From: Nocardioides alkalitolerans
Lineage (GTDB): Bacteria > Actinomycetota > Actinomycetes > Propionibacteriales > Nocardioidaceae
Assembly (NCBI GenBank): GCA_038184435.1
Contig: CP116227.1
Span: 2,819,501 to 2,883,500, forward strand
Length of the DNA stretch: 64,000 nt
Direction: 5' to 3'
This document shows positions 60,851 to 64,000 of this stretch, piece after piece (the first letter of the stretch is position 1; each line of letters begins with the position of its first letter). A program made the position numbers and the translations under genes. A model generated the notes under the pieces. The model searched no databases, was not told the DNA's origin, and saw only the letters and a list, made by a program, of their open reading frames with translations.

Positions 60851-62532
60851 GGGCGGTCCTCCTCCAGCGCGGGCCGGGCCCGCTCGTCACCGGCGGCGCC
60901 GTCCGGCGCACGCACGTCCTCCAGGATGCCCTCGAGGGCCTCCTCGCCGCCACCGGCTCCGGTGGAGCGATCGAGCACACCGACGGTGACCAGGGCACCG
61001 TCGCCGTCGTCCTTCACGCGCACCCACACCCGGCGGGGGCGGATGAACAGCGAGCCGAGCAGCCCCAGCAGCGCGGCCACGACACCGCCGAGCGCCACGA
61101 GCTTGCCGGGCGTCTCGCTGATCTGCACGCGGTTCCACTGCTGGATGCCGTCGAAGCTCACCGTGCCGAGCCCGTCGGGCAGGTCGGCGCTCTCGCCGGG
61201 CGCGAGGTCCAGGCGGAACTGCGCCCCGCCCGTGCCCTCGACCGGCGTCAGCCCGTCGAGGTCGAGCGCGTAGACCGACTGCGGCGTCCCGTCGTCCATC
61301 CCCAGGTCGCCGGTGAAGACGACCATGGAGAGGAAGGGGTTCTGCGCCTCGCCGATCACCGAGTACGGGCCGGTCTCCATGTCGAAGCCGTAGGTCGGGT
61401 AGAACTCGCCCTGCAGCCCGACCTGCTCGTCCAGCCCGTCCGGCACCTTGACGACGCCGAAGCTGGCGAAGGTCAGGTCCGTGGGCAGGAAGATCGTGGG
61501 TCCGGAGTAGACGACCTCGCCGTCGGGGTCGCGCACCGTGATCACGGGTGCGTAGCCGTGGCCGATGAGGAAGATGTCCGTGCCACCGATGCTCAGCGGG
61601 TGGTTGACCTTCAGCTCGTAGGACTTCTCGTCCGCGTCCGGGTCGGTCGCGTCCTCGACGTACGTGATGTCCGAGGCGAAGCCGCGCGCCTGGCCGAAGG
61701 CCTCGCCCGACCGGTACCAGTCGATGGAGAAGTCGTCGACCGTGAACGCGAACGGCTGCAGGTCGTCGGCGGACCAGAGGCTGCCGGGGTCGAGGTCGTC
61801 GTACTGCGTCAGGTTGTTGGAGAACCCGCCGCCCTTGAGCACGATCACGCCGCCCTGGAAGCCGAGCAGGCTGCCCATCGCGAACCCGGCGAGCACGACG
61901 AGCACCGACAGGTGGAAGACGAGGTTGCCGGCCTCGCGCAGGTAGCCCCGCTCCGCCGCGACGACGACGTCGCCGTCGGGGTCCACGTCGGTGTCGACGA
62001 CGCGGTACCGCCGCTTGCGCAGCGCCGCGGCGTACCGCTTGCCGATCTCGTCGGCGCTCGCGGGGTCCCGGTACGTCGCGTGGTCGGGCAGGCGGGTGAG
62101 GTTGCGCGGCGCGCGCGGCGGGCGCGCGCGCAGGCCCTTCGCGTAGACCTTGATGCGCGGCAGGATGCAGCCGACCAGGGACACCATGAGCAGCAGGTAG
62201 ATGGCCGCGAACCACGGCGAGTCGTAGACCGAGAACAGGCCGAGCGCCTCGTAGACGGGCGTCAGCTTCGGGTGCCGGTCCTGCCACTGCGACACCTCGA
62301 AGGCGTCGACCGCCTGCTGCGGCACCACGGAGCCGGGGATCGCGGCGAGCGCGACGAGCAGCAGCAGCACGAGCGCCGTGCGCATCGACGTGAGCTGGCG
62401 CCAGCCCCAGCGGAGCAGCTCGACGGCGTTGAGCTCGCCGCTGCGCCGGCCGGGGTTGCCCGAGCCCGGCCCCTCGACGGGGGCGGCGCCGGGTTCCATC
62501 CCTGCGCCCTCGGAGGTCTCGCGGGCGCTCAC
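60847..62532 (-). CDS. resB: cytochrome c biogenesis protein ResB (Ccs1)
   Basis: A 561-residue System II partner of CcsB. Three segments near the N-terminus (TALVLLLLVALAAIPGSVVPQ, FAAIYLLLMVSLVGCI and FHLSVLVVLAGFAMGSLLG), a large extracytoplasmic domain (~190-480) and a final segment (LVALGGVVAALLGLLGSLF) give the family topology. It is preceded by ccdA with GTGA overlap, so the operon is coupled. It holds apocytochrome for haem attachment. Confidence 0.93.
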   Translation of the reverse strand: MSARETSEGAGMEPGAAPVEGPGSGNPGRRSGELNAVELLRWGWRQLTSMRTALVLLLLVALAAIPGSVVPQQAVDAFEVSQWQDRHPKLTPVYEALGLFSVYDSPWFAAIYLLLMVSLVGCILPRIKVYAKGLRARPPRAPRNLTRLPDHATYRDPASADEIGKRYAAALRKRRYRVVDTDVDPDGDVVVAAERGYLREAGNLVFHLSVLVVLAGFAMGSLLGFQGGVIVLKGGGFSNNLTQYDDLDPGSLWSADDLQPFAFTVDDFSIDWYRSGEAFGQARGFASDITYVEDATDPDADEKSYELKVNHPLSIGGTDIFLIGHGYAPVITVRDPDGEVVYSGPTIFLPTDLTFASFGVVKVPDGLDEQVGLQGEFYPTYGFDMETGPYSVIGEAQNPFLSMVVFTGDLGMDDGTPQSVYALDLDGLTPVEGTGGAQFRLDLAPGESADLPDGLGTVSFDGIQQWNRVQISETPGKLVALGGVVAALLGLLGSLFIRPRRVWVRVKDDGDGALVTVGVLDRSTGAGGGEEALEGILEDVRAPDGAAGDERARPALEEDRP

Positions 62533-63338
62533 ACGCCCACCTCGTACCCGGTGATGAGCGAGCGCTGCAGGTCCTGCACCACGACGTCCCACCAGCCCGT
62601 CACGAGGAGCACACCGACGGCGACGAGCATGAGGCCGCCGACCCGCATGACCAGGACCTGCCGCTTCCGCAGCCAGCCCACGGCCCGCATCGACCAGCCG
62701 AAGCCGAGCGCGATGAGCACGAAGGGGATGCCGAGGCCGAGGGCGTAGACCCCCGACAGCAGGGCGCCGCGCCCCGCGGTGCCCTCGTTGTAGGCCAGCG
62801 AGGTGATCGCCACCAGGGTCGGGCCGACGCACGGCGTCCAGCCCAGGCCGAAGAGGAAGCCGAGACCCGGGGCCGCGAGCAGGCCGACGGAGGGGATCTT
62901 GTGCACCCGGACGTCGCGGTCGAGACCGGGGATCCGCAGGAAGCCGGCGAACGCCAGGCCCAGCACGATCGTGAGCGCGCCCAGCACGATCGTCAGCGTG
63001 CGGCGCCACTCGAAGAACCAGACGGCGATGCTGGCGGAGGCCACCCCGAGGAGCACGAACACCGTGGCGAAGCCCGCGACGAACAGCAGGGACCCGGCGA
63101 GCAGGCGGCCGCGGCGCACGCGGACCCGCTCGGCCGTGAGCGTGCCGCCGCCCGTGGGGCGGCCGCCCGTCGCGTCGACGACCTCGGCCGCGGACATGCC
63201 CGTCGCGTAGGACAGGTAGCCCGGCACCAGCGGCAGCACGCACGGGGAGAAGAAGGAGACGAGGCCGGCGATCAGCGCGACGGGCACCGCGAGGAGGAGC
63301 GAGCCGCTCGCGGCGGTCTCCGCGAAGGCGTCACCCAT
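62529..63338 (-). CDS. ccdA: thiol-disulfide transporter CcdA
   Basis: A 269-residue six-segment membrane protein that carries reducing equivalents from cytosolic thioredoxin across the membrane. The two active cysteines lie in SFFSPCVLPLVPGYLSY (~30) and GWTPCVGPTL. An extra ~30-residue insert follows the first segment. ATG 63338 overlaps the end of the TlpA gene by 8 bases. Its reductant would go to the TlpA/ResA-like protein. Confidence 0.93.
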   Translation of the reverse strand: MGDAFAETAASGSLLLAVPVALIAGLVSFFSPCVLPLVPGYLSYATGMSAAEVVDATGGRPTGGGTLTAERVRVRRGRLLAGSLLFVAGFATVFVLLGVASASIAVWFFEWRRTLTIVLGALTIVLGLAFAGFLRIPGLDRDVRVHKIPSVGLLAAPGLGFLFGLGWTPCVGPTLVAITSLAYNEGTAGRGALLSGVYALGLGIPFVLIALGFGWSMRAVGWLRKRQVLVMRVGGLMLVAVGVLLVTGWWDVVVQDLQRSLITGYEVGV

Positions 63339-63939
63339 CGCCGCCACCGGCCCCGGCCGCGCCCTCCTCGTCGAGGACCGACTCGACGAGGGTGGTCACC
63401 GTCGTCGCGGACGGGACGCGACCGACGATCGTCGCGGCGACGCGGCCCTCGCTGTCGAGGACGGTGGTCGACGGGATCGCCCGCGGCGAGAGGGAGCCCG
63501 CGAACGCGAGGAGCGCGCGCCCGTCGGGCGAGTAGAAGGACGGGTACTCCACGCCGTACTCCCGCTCGAAGCTCTGCGCCTGCGCGGTCGAGGAGTCGCG
63601 GTTGTTGATGCCGACGAAGGCCGCGGAGTCGCCCAGCTGCCGGGCGGCCTCGACGAGGTCGGGTGCCTCGGCGCGGCACGGCGGGCACCAGGAGCCCCAG
63701 ACGTTGACGACCACGGGGGTGCCGCGGAAGTCCTCGAGCGACAGCGGCTGGCCCTCGAGGTCCTCGCCGTCGAGGACGATGGGGTCGCCGCGCTCGGCGG
63801 GGGCGTACTCGGTGAGCTGGCCGTCGGCCGACACGTAGCCCGCGTCGCCCGTCGCCTCCACGTCGCTGCAGCCCGCCAGCAGGGCGAGGCCCAGCAGCAG
63901 GGCCGCCCCGGTCGGGGCGGTGCGCCGTCGCTTCCGCAT
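63331..63939 (-). CDS. TlpA/ResA-like thioredoxin lipoprotein
   Basis: A 202-residue lipoprotein (signal LLLGLALLAGC) with a thioredoxin domain from ~65: VVVNVWGSWCPPCRAEAPDL (WCPPC) and the cis-Pro AIPSTTVLD. It should keep apocytochrome CxxCH cysteines reduced, receiving electrons from CcdA. The last ~15 residues are Gly/Ala-rich. It starts one base into the stop of the preceding gene (TGATG). Confidence 0.93.
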   Translation of the reverse strand: MRKRRRTAPTGAALLLGLALLAGCSDVEATGDAGYVSADGQLTEYAPAERGDPIVLDGEDLEGQPLSLEDFRGTPVVVNVWGSWCPPCRAEAPDLVEAARQLGDSAAFVGINNRDSSTAQAQSFEREYGVEYPSFYSPDGRALLAFAGSLSPRAIPSTTVLDSEGRVAATIVGRVPSATTVTTLVESVLDEEGAAGAGGGDG

Positions 63940-64000
63940 CAGGGTCGGTGCTCCTCCGCCGCGCCGCCGGCCGAGAAGGGCGCTGCCTTGTCACGGGTGG
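63939..64000 (-). CDS. partial gene, C-terminal tail only
   Basis: An open frame entering from the right edge on the minus strand ends TRDKAAPFSAGGAAEEHRP and stops at 63939-63941, overlapping the ATG of the TlpA-like gene (TGATG). It is probably the first gene of the cytochrome maturation operon, but twenty residues are too few to name a family. Confidence 0.6.
   Translation of the reverse strand, partial: TRDKAAPFSAGGAAEEHRP

Noticed and set aside
63272..63994. 240-codon minus-strand frame at the right edge
   Set aside because: It overlaps the TlpA-like gene in another frame and lacks its signal peptide and WCPPC motif.

Overview
The window is a contiguous stretch of very GC-rich chromosome (GTG starts are common and TTG and probably CTG starts occur). 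Gene content points to a high-GC actinobacterium of the Nocardioides type: a DUF3073 protein, a TadA-associated partner protein, a TreXYZ trehalose pathway, System II cytochrome c maturation, an SCO7613-type membrane protein and a Ccs/Res cluster. The genus is inference; no rRNA or marker gene is present to settle it. Genes are packed tightly and no gene-free stretch exceeds 300 bases; the longest (about 286 bases, 59518-59803) holds unusual paired hairpins.

Layout. 1-1460 is the end of a decayed integrative element: an IS3-family insertion (its transposase has lost one catalytic aspartate) sits in a tyrosine recombinase of which only the C-terminal catalytic part remains, next to the 3' end of tRNA-Lys. 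1461-9240 holds a FUSC-type membrane protein, a Pro/Glu-repeat membrane protein, YibE/F, NDH-2, a HATPase regulator, a zincin and tRNAs Asp, Glu and Phe. 9273-18538 has an SDR/XRE divergent pair, a MarR/RND efflux divergent pair with a clear operator, a quinone reductase-like enzyme, a DinB protein, an Fpg/Nei glycosylase, a DUF4184 membrane protein and a MOSC protein. 18551-29044 has an SLC13 carrier, prephenate dehydratase, a RibD-C reductase, the SCO7613-type protein, valine/leucine dehydrogenase, DUF3073, a YqeY protein, a phosphoesterase, tRNA-Pro and a second Pro/Glu-repeat membrane protein. 29201-32412 holds FbaA, CorA and an Hsp20/HspR-like divergent pair.

32426-43341 is the most interesting block: a KdgT-type permease, a PucR/CdaR-type regulator, a zinc alcohol dehydrogenase and, divergently, a five-gene operon (SCP2-type thiolase, acyl-CoA ligase, double PPC/DUF296 protein, FAD/4Fe-4S hydroxyacid dehydrogenase-like protein, gamma carbonic anhydrase) whose genes all overlap by 4 bases. 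Three copies of a palindrome YYCGAC-N4-GTCGGA lie in front of the permease, the dehydrogenase and the thiolase, so the block looks like one substrate-inducible catabolic regulon whose substrate I cannot name.

43364-46000 is a run of housekeeping genes (TrmH-type methyltransferase, DedA, PyrE, ThpR). 46071-50263 contains three small exported proteins sharing a twin-arginine leader, interleaved with an acyl-CoA dehydrogenase and a MauE-thioredoxin fusion. 50495-57806 encodes GlgX, TreY and TreZ (glycogen to trehalose) around a lipoprotein. 57819-59517 has TadA, its associated protein and Upp. 59804-64000 is the System II cytochrome c maturation operon (TlpA/ResA-like, CcdA, ResB, CcsB) with the tail of an upstream gene at the window edge.
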